64,000 bases of DNA from Flavobacteriaceae bacterium (GTDB taxonomy: Bacteria > Bacteroidota > Bacteroidia > Flavobacteriales > Weeksellaceae): contig JAUNUH010000003.1 of assembly GCA_030538275.1 (NCBI GenBank), positions 1 through 64,000 on the forward strand, read 5' to 3'. Below are positions 26,946 to 35,109 of this stretch, in pieces; position 1 is the first letter of the stretch; each line of letters begins with the position of its first letter. The notes under the pieces were generated by a model that ran no database searches, was not told the origin of the DNA, and saw only the letters and a list, made by a program, of their open reading frames with translations. Both the position numbers and the translations under genes were made by a program.

Positions 26946-26973
26946 AAAAAAAACCTTCCCAAAAATGAGAAGG
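26946..26973 (-). terminator. Terminator of the tRNA transcript
   Basis: On the minus strand the stem ccttc/gaagg (with extra G-rich loop flank) is followed by TTTTTTTT. It lies downstream of tRNA-Gly and tRNA-Leu and of the decayed tRNA-like copy, so all three are in one transcript. The 280 bases beyond it up to the EamA gene show only a second weak match to the tRNA-Leu 3' flank (26880-26912). Confidence 0.65.
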
Positions 26974-26981
26974 CTATTTAG

Positions 26982-27048
26982 TACCCCAGTCGCGATTGAA
27001 TCGGAAACGCTCTAATGAGCATCCTGATGAAATCGGGAAGTTTCTATT
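26982..27048 (-). pseudogene. Decayed tRNA-Leu-like copy
   Basis: This aligns with the 3' part of the intact tRNA-Leu at 27134-27217. The 11 bases tagtaccccag are identical across the 3' end, and the variable-arm region cgctcta(a/g)tgagca differs by one base. The T-arm and anticodon-arm positions are diverged, and the D-arm and 5' acceptor are lost. A complete cloverleaf cannot be drawn. It reads as a duplicated, decaying tRNA gene inside the same transcript. Confidence 0.5.
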
Positions 27049-27133
27049 CATTTTTGAATAAAATAAAACCACCCTTTTAGCCACCCATAAAAAACAAAAC
27101 CGTTGAAAATCAAATGATTAACAACGGTTATAG

Positions 27134-27217
27134 TACCCCAGGCGGGACTTGAACCCGCACGCTCTAGTGAGCACAGGATTTTAAGTCCTGCGTGTCTACC
27201 AATTCCACCACCAGGGC
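27134..27217 (-). tRNA. tRNA-Leu (anticodon UAA)
   Basis: A class II cloverleaf of 84 bases. The acceptor GCCCTGG pairs with CTGGGGT, with three G-T pairs. The anticodon stem CAGGA/TCCTG carries loop CTTAAAA with anticodon TAA. A long variable arm (tgctcactagagcg) follows, then the T-arm GCGGG/CCCGC with TTCAAGT. The CCA end is not encoded. Confidence 0.93.
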
Positions 27218-27257
27218 GCCTTTTGGCATAAAAAAAAGGATTTAAATCCTTTTTTTG

Positions 27258-27330
27258 AGCGAAAAACGGGGCTCGAACCCGCGACCTCAACCTTGGCAAG
27301 GTTGCGCTCTACCAACTGAGCTATTTTCGC
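27258..27330 (-). tRNA. tRNA-Gly (anticodon GCC)
   Basis: A standard cloverleaf of 73 bases. The acceptor GCGAAAA pairs fully with TTTTCGC. The anticodon stem CAACC/GGTTG carries loop TTGCCAA, and the T-arm is GCGGG/CCCGT with TTCGAGC. It is 40 bases upstream of tRNA-Leu on the same strand and probably co-transcribed. CCA is not encoded. Confidence 0.95.
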
Positions 27331-27562
27331 AAGAATAATTCTACTATAGAATTGGACGGCAAATATACATATTATTTTATGCGCAGCAAATTTATTTTAA
27401 ACTTTTACTAGTAAAAATTTATAATTCTATTAGGGAATAATAGGTATAAGTCAGTATTAATCTCTGAGGATTTCACTGTTAAGATACATATTTTGAAAAT
27501 AAATTGTCCCTGGAATTAATTTCTTTCATTTGTGAATCAACACCCTTTTTGTCGAGGTGGCT

Positions 27563-28333
27563 TTAATCTTGTTTTTTCCTGACAACAGGTAAAATTTCAC
27601 CTTCCATCAGTGCAAATTTCTTACGTTGCTCTTGTGAGAATTTTTCAGTACCAAAGTTGGTATCTACTTCAAAACCAGCTTTTTTCAATCGGTCGAAATA
27701 ATCCATTCCATACCAACGTACATGGTCATATTGCCCAAAATGTTTTTGGCGTTCCACGGGTGAAATGATGCTAAAATCTTCGTAGGTTTCGGCTAAATTA
27801 TATTTCATGGGAACTTGAAAAATGCCCCAACCGCCGGGTTTCATCACACGGTAGAGTTCTTTCATTGCTTGAGCGTCTTCTGCAATATGTTCCAGCACGT
27901 GATTGCAAAAAATCACATCAAATGTGTTGTCATTCAAGGGTAAATTGCGGATATCGGCTTTAATGTCGGCGATAGGTGATTCAATGTCTAAGGTGGTGTA
28001 ATCCAAGTTTTTCATTTTCCTGAAACGGAAAAAAAATGCCTGTTCTGGTGCAATATGCAGGACTTTTAATTTTTCTGAAAAATAATCAGTTTCTTGTTGC
28101 AGGTAAAGCCACATCAATCGATGACGTTCCAAGGATAGGGTAGAGGGCGAAAGCACATTTTTCCGTGTTTTTTCGTAGCCATAATCCAGGAATTTGCTGA
28201 AATTTCGCCCATCGATTGGATCGGTAAATTTATTTCCTTTAAAATAGTAAATTAAAAATGGTCTTGCCCAGTAACTCATACGAATGAGCCATGGACGCGG
28301 AATGTTGTTTAATGCAATTTTGAGCCAACTCAT
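27563..28333 (-). CDS. SAM-dependent methyltransferase (type 11-like)
   Basis: Class I methyltransferase of 256 residues. The nucleotide-binding motif I is atypical: KVLHIAPEQAFFFRF in place of the usual DxGxGxG. Motif II (TTLDIESPIADIKADI) and the motif IV/V segment FDVIFCNHVLEHIAEDAQAM are clear. It then continues with PGGWGIFQVP. Proteins with this HIAPE variant are seen among Bacteroidota methyltransferases, some near surface-polysaccharide genes. The substrate is not predictable. It stands alone between the tRNA genes and map. Confidence 0.75.
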   Translation of the reverse strand: MSWLKIALNNIPRPWLIRMSYWARPFLIYYFKGNKFTDPIDGRNFSKFLDYGYEKTRKNVLSPSTLSLERHRLMWLYLQQETDYFSEKLKVLHIAPEQAFFFRFRKMKNLDYTTLDIESPIADIKADIRNLPLNDNTFDVIFCNHVLEHIAEDAQAMKELYRVMKPGGWGIFQVPMKYNLAETYEDFSIISPVERQKHFGQYDHVRWYGMDYFDRLKKAGFEVDTNFGTEKFSQEQRKKFALMEGEILPVVRKKQD

Positions 28334-28565
28334 TGAAAATTAATTATTTTTAAACCTTTAATCCGTTCAAAAGGCTTTATGTTGCGTGTTGACATTGGTA
28401 TTTTATCTCTGAATTTGATATTATTCGCCAAATGTTGTTGGCTTCCTTTATTTACTTCGAGTTGTATGATTCAAAAATAAAAAATTATCAGGAATAGATT
28501 GTCGCAATAATCATCAAATCAACAACTTAATAAATCATTCATTTAACAAATCTTCTATACTCCGC

Positions 28566-29378
28566 TCACGCATTTTCCCATAAAAACTCGTCTTCTTCGT
28601 CACTTTCGATTCCCAAAGCGTCATAGATATATTTGAAGGTTGAAAGCAGGCGTGGTTTACCCTCGATCATCGTCGCATTGTGCTCGAAATGAGCAGAATA
28701 TGAATTGTCCCGACTGGTCACTGTCCAGCCATCATTATGGAATTTCACCCGTCTTGTACCCATATTGATCATGGGCTCAATGGCTAGCACCATGCCGTCT
28801 TTCAAGGCTTTTCCGGTTCCGCGGCGGCCATAATTGGGCACTTGTGGATCCTCGTGCATGTCACGGCCGAGACCGTGTCCACATAATTCGCGTACGACGC
28901 CATAGCCATGTTTTTCATTAAATTCTTGAATAGCGTAGCTGATATCGCCAACACGATTTCCTTTTTTGAAAGCGCGAATACCTTCGTATAAACTTTCTTT
29001 GGTGATTTTCAATAATTTATCGACTTCGGGCGTTACATCGCCAATTTTGAAAGAATAGGCGTGATCACCATAAAATCCGTTCATATACACGCCCACATCC
29101 ACCGAAACGATGTCGCCTTCTTTCAAGGGTTGGTCATTGGGAATACCGTGCACCACTTGTTCATTGGGCGAAATACATAGTGATTTGGGGAAATCATACA
29201 TGCCCAGAAATGCAGGGTAAGCACCATGATCACGAATAAACGTATCGCCTAAGTCATTGATTTTTTGTGTTGTAACGCCCGGTTCTATCATTTTGGCAAT
29301 TTCGCCCAGAGTCTTGGAAACCAGTTGCGCACTTTGATACATTAATTCTAATTCTTCTCGTGTTTTGATGATAATCAT
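28566..29378 (-). CDS. map: Methionine aminopeptidase type I
   Basis: Removes the initiator Met from nascent proteins. The five metal ligands are visible in 270 residues: Asp in SVDVGVYMNG, Asp in GFYGDHAYSF, His in GHGLGRDMHEDP, Glu in AIEPMI and Glu in HFEHNATMI. The substrate His in the HEDP segment is also present. A -7-like box (GAACTTTG on the minus strand, 29386-29393) lies only about 8 bases before the ATG, so the transcript may be almost leaderless. Confidence 0.96.
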   Translation of the reverse strand: MIIIKTREELELMYQSAQLVSKTLGEIAKMIEPGVTTQKINDLGDTFIRDHGAYPAFLGMYDFPKSLCISPNEQVVHGIPNDQPLKEGDIVSVDVGVYMNGFYGDHAYSFKIGDVTPEVDKLLKITKESLYEGIRAFKKGNRVGDISYAIQEFNEKHGYGVVRELCGHGLGRDMHEDPQVPNYGRRGTGKALKDGMVLAIEPMINMGTRRVKFHNDGWTVTSRDNSYSAHFEHNATMIEGKPRLLSTFKYIYDALGIESDEEDEFLWENA

Positions 29379-29573
29379 AGGTTTGCAAAGTTCTGATAAA
29401 GTTTGTGATGCCGCAAATTATTTTAATAATGTTATTGAATTCAAAATAGATAATTATATTTACAATTTATGGATAAAAGATTTGTTGATTTAACAATAAT
29501 ATAATATAAATTATTTCGTTCTTTCGTTTTTTTTTGATATTATTGCCATGTTTAACAAAAAAAATTAATTAAC

Positions 29574-29864
29574 ATGAAAAATTTATTATTTAGTTTAGCG
29601 TTTATGCTAATGGGAACGTTTGCTTTTGCTTCGACTGATGGCATTGAAAAAAAATCAACGGAAATTAAAATTGCGGTAATTGAGCCTGAATCAAATTTGA
29701 ATAATACAAAATCAACGCCTTGTGAATATTGTGTATATGCTAGCCATGGTACCTTTTGTGCAGCTGCAGGAGATTGTGATACTGCAAGGCAAATGGCATT
29801 TAAACAAGCACACGAAGCATTAAAACATGCAGATTCCGATGCTCCCGGCTCTTCATTTACTTAG
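29574..29864 (+). CDS. Small Cys-containing exported protein
   Basis: Not recognised. A signal peptide covers residues 1-20 (LMGTFAFAS). The mature part of about 75 residues has four Cys clustered as CEYCVYASHGTFCAAAGDC, followed by a helical Ala/His-rich tail. The Cys spacing could form two disulfides or bind a metal. It starts 111 bases (stop to start 51) before a GLPGLI-family gene in the same direction, separated by a weak hairpin, and may be functionally linked to it. Confidence 0.6.
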   Translation: MKNLLFSLAFMLMGTFAFASTDGIEKKSTEIKIAVIEPESNLNNTKSTPCEYCVYASHGTFCAAAGDCDTARQMAFKQAHEALKHADSDAPGSSFT

Positions 29865-29878
29865 GATCAAATTAATTA

Positions 29879-29906
29879 AATTCTAATAAAGAATTATTTT
29901 TTTATT
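29879..29906 (+). terminator. Weak hairpin with T-run
   Basis: The 6-bp stem aattct/agaatt with a 5-base loop precedes ATTTTTTTATTT. The stem is AT-rich, so it is more likely a leaky terminator or attenuator between the small Cys protein and the GLPGLI gene than a full stop. Confidence 0.4.
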
Positions 29907-29915
29907 TAGTTTTAT

Positions 29916-31244
29916 ATGAAATATTCATTTTTTATATCATTTCTATTTATTATTGTTAAATTAAACGCTCAAGAAGTAATTCACGTAAAGTATGATTTAA
30001 AAGATTCAAGATCTTTAAATAAAAATATTATTGAAACTGAATTATTTTCAACATCAGCAGAGTCAATATTTATAATTAATGATAAAATTCTAGACAAGAA
30101 AACCTTGAAAATAAGTAATAGTGGACACGTCGTTGGAGATACTATTGATTATACATTCGAGGTTTATAAAAAATTTGACAAAGGTGAAATATTTTCGGAA
30201 GCTCAGTTTATCAATCTTCCCAACAAAATACAAGTAGATCGTGTTGATGATTTTGTGTGGGAAAAAATGAATGAGAGCAAATATATTTTGGGTTATTTGT
30301 GTAAAAAGGCTATTACCCAGTTTAGAGGTAGAGAGTATGAAGTTTTTTATTGTCCAGACATAAAATCCAATGATGGACCTTATAAATTTAGTGGTTTGCC
30401 TGGGCTTATTTTGAGTGTGAAAGAAAAAAATGAAAGATTAGAATTTGTAGCCACTAGCATAGATTTGAATGCGCAAAAAGCGATCACTACCCAATTGGAT
30501 TTAACAGCTGGTATTCCTTGGAAAGAGTTATTAGGGCGTTCAAAGTTAGGATTTTGGAACAGTCAGGCCGATTTGGCAAATCCGGTAAGGTATTATTCAG
30601 ATGAAATTGAAATCTATGATATAAATGTTGATCCATTAATAGAAATTGTGTATGAAGTATATGCCGAATTTACCTATAAAGAAAATGATCGCTATCATAA
30701 AGAAAAAACACTTGAAACTGAATTTGTTTTGAGCGGTGATTACACAGAATCAAATTATAAATATTTGGAGAAAATCTACAATAATCAAGGATTGACTGAA
30801 TTTGGTAGAATTAAAGGCACAGGAACACTTTACAAAAACTTAATTGATAGTGTCTATATAAATGAAATGGAAATTCAGGGTAAAAGATTGATTATTAAAG
30901 ACGATTTTCAAAAATTAAACTGGGAAATTCATGATAGATTTGATGAGTTACTGGGTTATAAAGTACAAAAAGCAACATTAGAATTGGAGGATAATTTCAT
31001 TGAGGCTTGGTTTACACATTCAATCAAAATTGGTAACGGTCCAGATCAATTATACGGGCTTCCGGGTATAATTTTAAAAACCATCACAAAGTACAAAAAG
31101 GCTGACCAAATAAATTATACCATAGCGAAAAGTATTAAAATAAAAAACGAAAGATTTGAACCTGAGATTCCTAAAATGAGAAATCGTACAGAGGTTTTCA
31201 ATGAAAATCAATTGAAAGAATACCTAAAATCTATTGGGTGGTAA
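29916..31244 (+). CDS. GLPGLI-family secreted protein with two tandem modules
   Basis: Exported Bacteroidota protein of 442 residues with a signal peptide at 1-18. The family motif occurs twice: GLPGLI in YKFSGLPGLILSVKEK near residue 163 and GLPGII in LYGLPGIILKTITK near residue 380. Each copy is preceded by a matching segment (LGYLCKKAITQFRGREYEVFY and LGYKVQKATLELEDNFIEAWF), so the protein contains two homologous halves. Single-module members are about 230-280 residues. The Cys of the first half (YLCKK) is absent from the second. The family is abundant in flavobacteria, is proposed to be exported, and has no proven function. Confidence 0.8.
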   Translation: MKYSFFISFLFIIVKLNAQEVIHVKYDLKDSRSLNKNIIETELFSTSAESIFIINDKILDKKTLKISNSGHVVGDTIDYTFEVYKKFDKGEIFSEAQFINLPNKIQVDRVDDFVWEKMNESKYILGYLCKKAITQFRGREYEVFYCPDIKSNDGPYKFSGLPGLILSVKEKNERLEFVATSIDLNAQKAITTQLDLTAGIPWKELLGRSKLGFWNSQADLANPVRYYSDEIEIYDINVDPLIEIVYEVYAEFTYKENDRYHKEKTLETEFVLSGDYTESNYKYLEKIYNNQGLTEFGRIKGTGTLYKNLIDSVYINEMEIQGKRLIIKDDFQKLNWEIHDRFDELLGYKVQKATLELEDNFIEAWFTHSIKIGNGPDQLYGLPGIILKTITKYKKADQINYTIAKSIKIKNERFEPEIPKMRNRTEVFNENQLKEYLKSIGW

Positions 31245-31351
31245 AATAAAAAATGCGAATTTGAGTAATTAAAAACTTAAGAATTACTTTGTTATTAAAC
31301 CTTTGGTTTTCAGTATAAAAAAGGTTAATTCACCTAAAGTTCAATAAGCGT

Positions 31352-31771
31352 TTAAAACCCAAACCAGCCTTTTTTCTTTGTCTCTTTTCGTGTGCCGTGC
31401 GTTTCCAAGTCAAACTCAATCCCTTCGGTAATAATCCGGTAGATTTCGCCCCAACCCGGGAATCCGCCTAGATTGCGGTCATCGATAAAATAATCGGCGT
31501 TCAATTTTCTACTGGCTTTTTCGGGATCAAATTGTTCGCCCGCAAAGCTATTGTTCACGGCATAAAATTCTATCCCATTGTCTCGGCAGAATTCTACGGC
31601 CTCATCCAGCGTTTGGCCATGTCGATAGGTCCACAAAATCAAACGGTGACCATCTTCCTGCAATTTTTTCATGGTTTCAAAAGCAAACATTTTGGCGCGT
31701 CCTACTTTGGGATAAGCGTCCTCGGCAATGGTGCCGTCAAAATCAATAGCGATAATTTTACTGTCGGTCAT
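31352..31771 (-). CDS. HAD-superfamily phosphatase, BT0820-like
   Basis: Small cytoplasmic HAD hydrolase of 139 residues. Motif I is IAIDFDGTIAED with the nucleophile and acid/base Asp, motif II is LILWTYRHG with Thr, and motif IV is YFIDDRNLGG with paired Asp. No large cap domain is present. It matches the structurally known but functionally uncharacterised BT0820 type from Bacteroides. It lies 110 bases after gpmI on the same strand. Confidence 0.85.
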   Translation of the reverse strand: MTDSKIIAIDFDGTIAEDAYPKVGRAKMFAFETMKKLQEDGHRLILWTYRHGQTLDEAVEFCRDNGIEFYAVNNSFAGEQFDPEKASRKLNADYFIDDRNLGGFPGWGEIYRIITEGIEFDLETHGTRKETKKKGWFGF

Positions 31772-31880
31772 GGAATTTTAATTTGATTTATTTTTTCAGA
31801 TTTTAAAAGTTGTAATTTATGTTAGATTTTAGATGGATTCCAAGTTTCTAAGATTGGATTTTTATGAATAAATTAAAAAT

Positions 31881-33413
31881 TTAAATTTTTTCAATAATGA
31901 TTTCTCCTGTCATACTTTCGGGGATTTCAATGCCCATCCATTTCAAAAAACTCGGTGCCAAATCACCTAATTTTCCATTTTTAATTCGGGCATTATTTTC
32001 AGGTGTAATAAAGAAAAACGGAACCGGATTGGTCGTGTGTTGCGTATTGGGCGTGCCATCGGCATTCAGCATAATATCCGAATTTCCGTGATCGGCAATA
32101 ATCGCCACCGAATAGCCATTGGCTACCGCCGCTTCGGTAACATCTTTGGCGCAAATATCTACGGTTTCACAAGCCTTTACCGCAGCGTCAAATACGCCTG
32201 TGTGTCCCACCATATCGGCATTGGCAAAATTTAAACAAATAAAATCGGCCTCTCTTTTCTGTAATGCTGGGATGATGTTGTCACGCAAATCATAGGCAGA
32301 CATTTCCGGTTTCAAATCATAAGTCGCCACATCTTTGGGCGATGGACAAAGGATTCTGGATTCACCGACAAAAGGCTCTTCGCGTCCGCCAGAAAAGAAA
32401 AACGTAACATGCGGATATTTTTCGGTTTCGGCGATGCGGATTTGATTTTTACCGAATTTCTCTAAGACCTCGCCCATGGTGTCCCGCAAGCTTTCTTCAT
32501 TATAAATCACATGAATTTTCTTGAAATCCTCGTCATAGGCCGTCATGGTAACAAAATACAAATCCAAGGTATGCATATTCAACTCCGGAAAATTGTTGAT
32601 GACCAGTGCTTCTGTAATCTGTCGCGGTCGATCGGTTCTGAAGTTAATAAAGATTACCACATCACGATCTTTAATTTTCGCCATTGGTTCACCGTTTTCA
32701 TTCAGGCAAATAATGGGTTGCAAAAATTCGTCGGTTATTTCTTCTGCATAGGATTTTTCAATTTCGGCCACTGCATCATGTGTTTGAATGCCCATCCCGA
32801 GCACCATGGCGTCATAAGCAACCTTTACGCGTTCCCATCGGCGGTCGCGGTCCATGGCAAAATATCGACCGGTAACCGAGGCCAATTGACCTGTGGTTTG
32901 GGTCATATAGTGTTGAATATCAGTGATAAAGCCAGCTCCGCTTTTCGGGTCGCAATCACGTCCATCGGTAAAGGCATGAACGAAAACGTTTTTTAACCCG
33001 AAATCATATGCCGCATGCAGCAATCCTTTTAAATGATTGATATGCGAATGCACACCACCGTCTGAAACTAGCCCGATGAAATGCAGGTTGACATTATTAT
33101 GAGCCGCGTATTCAAAAGCTTTTACCAGTTCCTCTTGCTTTGCAAGCGAGCCGTCCCGCACAGCGCGGTTGATTCGTTCCAAATTTTGATACACCACTCT
33201 GCCGGCTCCTATATTCATGTGCCCCACTTCTGAATTTCCCATCTGTCCTTCTGGCAAACCAACGGCGGTTCCGGATGTGTTGAGTTCTGCATGCGGAAAC
33301 CGTTCATAACACGAATCAATAAAAGGGGTATTGGCCTGGGCAATGGCAGACACATCGGGGTTTTGTGTCTGTCCCCAGCCATCTAGAATCATAAGTAAAA
33401 CTTTGTTTTCCAT
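31881..33413 (-). CDS. gpmI: 2,3-bisphosphoglycerate-independent phosphoglycerate mutase
   Basis: Interconverts 3- and 2-phosphoglycerate in glycolysis and gluconeogenesis. It has 510 residues in an alkaline-phosphatase fold. The N-terminal metal site is MILDGWGQ and the nucleophile Ser is in MGNSEVGHMNIGAGR. The inserted phosphotransferase domain contains HAFTDGRDCDP and RYFAMDRDRRW. The C-terminal metal ligands lie in NFANADMVGHTG and IADHGNSD. The ATG at 33413 is chosen over an upstream in-frame TTG because that TTG lies inside the -7 box at 33432-33439. Confidence 0.96.
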   Translation of the reverse strand: MENKVLLMILDGWGQTQNPDVSAIAQANTPFIDSCYERFPHAELNTSGTAVGLPEGQMGNSEVGHMNIGAGRVVYQNLERINRAVRDGSLAKQEELVKAFEYAAHNNVNLHFIGLVSDGGVHSHINHLKGLLHAAYDFGLKNVFVHAFTDGRDCDPKSGAGFITDIQHYMTQTTGQLASVTGRYFAMDRDRRWERVKVAYDAMVLGMGIQTHDAVAEIEKSYAEEITDEFLQPIICLNENGEPMAKIKDRDVVIFINFRTDRPRQITEALVINNFPELNMHTLDLYFVTMTAYDEDFKKIHVIYNEESLRDTMGEVLEKFGKNQIRIAETEKYPHVTFFFSGGREEPFVGESRILCPSPKDVATYDLKPEMSAYDLRDNIIPALQKREADFICLNFANADMVGHTGVFDAAVKACETVDICAKDVTEAAVANGYSVAIIADHGNSDIMLNADGTPNTQHTTNPVPFFFITPENNARIKNGKLGDLAPSFLKWMGIEIPESMTGEIIIEKI

Positions 33414-33431
33414 GTCAAAATTTAGGATTTG

Positions 33432-33439
33432 CAAAGGTA
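33432..33439 (-). promoter_or_regulatory. -7 box of gpmI
   Basis: On the minus strand this is TACCTTTG, an exact TAnnTTTG, 18 bases before the ATG at 33413. It rules out the in-frame TTG at 33434. Confidence 0.55.
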
Positions 33440-33509
33440 GTAAAAAGAGCTCAGTTGGGTGTTAAGCAATCTTTTCTAAAGCAATTTGATGACTAAAAGA
33501 TGTAGCGAA

Positions 33510-33956
33510 TTATAAAATATCGGCTACTTTTTGCATTAATTCTTCCAAAAACTCATGATCTTCTTGGGTGATGGAATCCTTGTAATGAGAATCAATGTCA
33601 ATTTGTCCGATGTTTTCTCCATTTTTGAAGAGCGGAACCACAATTTCTGCTTGGGTTTCGGTGCTGCAGGCCAGATAGTTGTCTTCTGCGGTAACATCTT
33701 GAACCACAAAGGTTTGATTGCTTTCTGCCACTTGGCCACAAATGCCTTTTCCATAGGGAATTAGGACGTGGTCGGTAGCTGCACCGGAATAGGGACCAAG
33801 TTTCAATTCATTTTTATCTCCATTTTTGAAATAGAAACCCACCCAGTTGTAATGCGTTACTTCGTCATGTAGCAACTGGCAAATCAGTTGTAGCTTATCA
33901 TTTGTGGATTTTTCGGATTGTAAAATGGTGTCGATACGTCTTTCAAACTGTTTCAT
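33510..33956 (-). CDS. msrC: Free methionine-(R)-sulfoxide reductase (GAF domain)
   Basis: Cytoplasmic GAF-fold enzyme of 148 residues that reduces free methionine-R-sulfoxide. The family segment YNWVGFYF is present. The redox cysteines are visible in GKGICGQVAE and YLACSTETQAEIVVPLF. Trailing DIDSHYKDSITQED forms the end of the ligand pocket. It is full length for the family. A -7 box TATTTTTG (minus strand, 33969-33976) lies 12 bases before the ATG. It diverges from the exosortase gene. Confidence 0.9.
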   Translation of the reverse strand: MKQFERRIDTILQSEKSTNDKLQLICQLLHDEVTHYNWVGFYFKNGDKNELKLGPYSGAATDHVLIPYGKGICGQVAESNQTFVVQDVTAEDNYLACSTETQAEIVVPLFKNGENIGQIDIDSHYKDSITQEDHEFLEELMQKVADIL

Positions 33957-34015
33957 GCGAAATTTTTACAAAAATAGTGATTTAAGGAATTACAGCTAAA
34001 TTGCGCCGCTATTTG

Positions 34016-34023
34016 TATTTTTG
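34016..34023 (+). promoter_or_regulatory. -7 box of xrtF
   Basis: TATTTTTG lies 7 bases before the ATG at 34031, so the transcript would be leaderless or nearly so. It also argues against the TTG at 34001 as start. Confidence 0.4.
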
Positions 34024-34030
34024 CGCTGCC

Positions 34031-34561
34031 ATGTGGAAGGAATTTAAACCCATTTTATATTTTATCGGAAGGTTTTTTGTGGTGTATATTGTGCTTACAG
34101 CTTTGTATTCATGGTATTTGCAGCCTTATTTGTATGAATATAAAATTGCCGATCCTGTTACGACATGGATGACTGATGTGTCTGTGGGTTTGATGAATTT
34201 AGTTGGTTTTGACGCCCAGCATGTGCAATTGGAAGGCGAGGCCTACCGACGATTTATTCTCGATGGAGAATTTGCATCTCGGGTAAACGAGGGTTGCAAT
34301 GCTATATCGGTGATGATTATTTTTGTTTCGTTTATTTTAGCCTTTGCGGCAGGATTCAAAAAAACCTTGTTGTTTTTGCTAGGTGGATTATTAATTATGT
34401 TGATTTCAAACATCATTCGTATTGCCATGCTCACCTGGATTTACAGGTACTGGAGTGAATATTCAAAAGTGGCACATGATATTTTGTTTCCTGGAATTAT
34501 TTATGGTACCGTAATCATTTTGTGGTTGGTTTGGGTGAAATATTTTGCATTTAAGAAATGA
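34031..34561 (+). CDS. xrtF: Exosortase family protein XrtF
   Basis: Inner-membrane cysteine transpeptidase-like protein of 176 residues with about four to five membrane segments. The exosortase/archaeosortase catalytic triad is visible: Cys89 in NEGCNAIS, Arg130 in SNIIRIAML and His149 in VAHDILFPG. XrtF is the Bacteroidota subtype recognised by its small size and by the partner gene that follows. It would cut substrates carrying a signal-helix-basic C-terminal tail. One candidate in this window is the PID-tailed protein at 10377. The stop overlaps the partner start by 4 bases (ATGA). Confidence 0.88.
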   Translation: MWKEFKPILYFIGRFFVVYIVLTALYSWYLQPYLYEYKIADPVTTWMTDVSVGLMNLVGFDAQHVQLEGEAYRRFILDGEFASRVNEGCNAISVMIIFVSFILAFAAGFKKTLLFLLGGLLIMLISNIIRIAMLTWIYRYWSEYSKVAHDILFPGIIYGTVIILWLVWVKYFAFKK

Positions 34562-34995
34562 AAATCTGGAAATACGGTTTAATTTTAATTCTAATTATGG
34601 GCCTTTTCATGGTTCGTTATTTTCAGGAATTTCTCTTTTATGATCCCTTGCTTAGGTTTTTTGAAACGGATTTTTCAAAACAAAGCTTCCCTGAAATCAA
34701 TCTGATTTCTCATTTGGGTAGTATTCTATTACGTTATGGAATAAATATGCTGCTTTCGTTGGGAATTATTCATTTGCTATTTAATGACGTGAGAATCACC
34801 AAAGTAAGCTCGCTAATTTTTGGTTTTTTGCTTTTAATTTTAATACCAATCTATTACTATTTCATCCATACGGAATTTTCACAATTATTTACCGCTGGAT
34901 TTTATGTACGCAGATTGTTGATTCAGCCGTTGATGCTGTTGGTGCTCGTTCCAGCCATTTGGTATTACAAAAAGGGTAGAAGTTTAGAGTTATGA
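34558..34995 (+). CDS. Exosortase F system-associated membrane protein
   Basis: Membrane protein of 145 residues with about four hydrophobic segments. It overlaps xrtF by 4 bases, so the two are translationally coupled. Exosortase F genes in flavobacteria are typically followed by such a small protein, named only by this association. Its role (substrate delivery, stabilisation or cell-surface attachment) is unproven. The DNA after the stop is a degenerate gagttttga-type repeat. Confidence 0.75.
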   Translation: MKIWKYGLILILIMGLFMVRYFQEFLFYDPLLRFFETDFSKQSFPEINLISHLGSILLRYGINMLLSLGIIHLLFNDVRITKVSSLIFGFLLLILIPIYYYFIHTEFSQLFTAGFYVRRLLIQPLMLLVLVPAIWYYKKGRSLEL

Positions 34996-35027
34996 GTTCA
35001 GAGTTCTGAATTTTGAGTTTTGAATTT
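34984..35027. repeat. Degenerate short tandem repeat
   Basis: The run contains several near-copies of gagtt(c/t)tgaatttt in about 44 bases. It overlaps the last codons of the exosortase partner gene. It looks like slippage-derived DNA. Confidence 0.45.
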
Positions 35028-35055
35028 GACGAATGGTAACCATTTAACGATTAAC

Positions 35056-35087
35056 AAAAAAAAGCCGTCCCGATTTTCGGGACGGCT
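35056..35087 (-). terminator. Terminator of the first T9SS repeat protein
   Basis: The perfect 11-bp stem agccgtcccga/tcgggacggct has a 3-base loop and, on the minus strand, is followed by eight T. An almost identical hairpin ends the paralogue at 37820-37844. Confidence 0.9.
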
Positions 35088-35109
35088 CAAATTATTTACG
35101 TATCAAAAA

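Noticed and set aside
27048-27299. An 83-codon minus-strand frame with sequence like RPGGGIGRHAGLK
   Set aside because: It is the translation of the tRNA-Gly and tRNA-Leu genes, a well-known false protein call.
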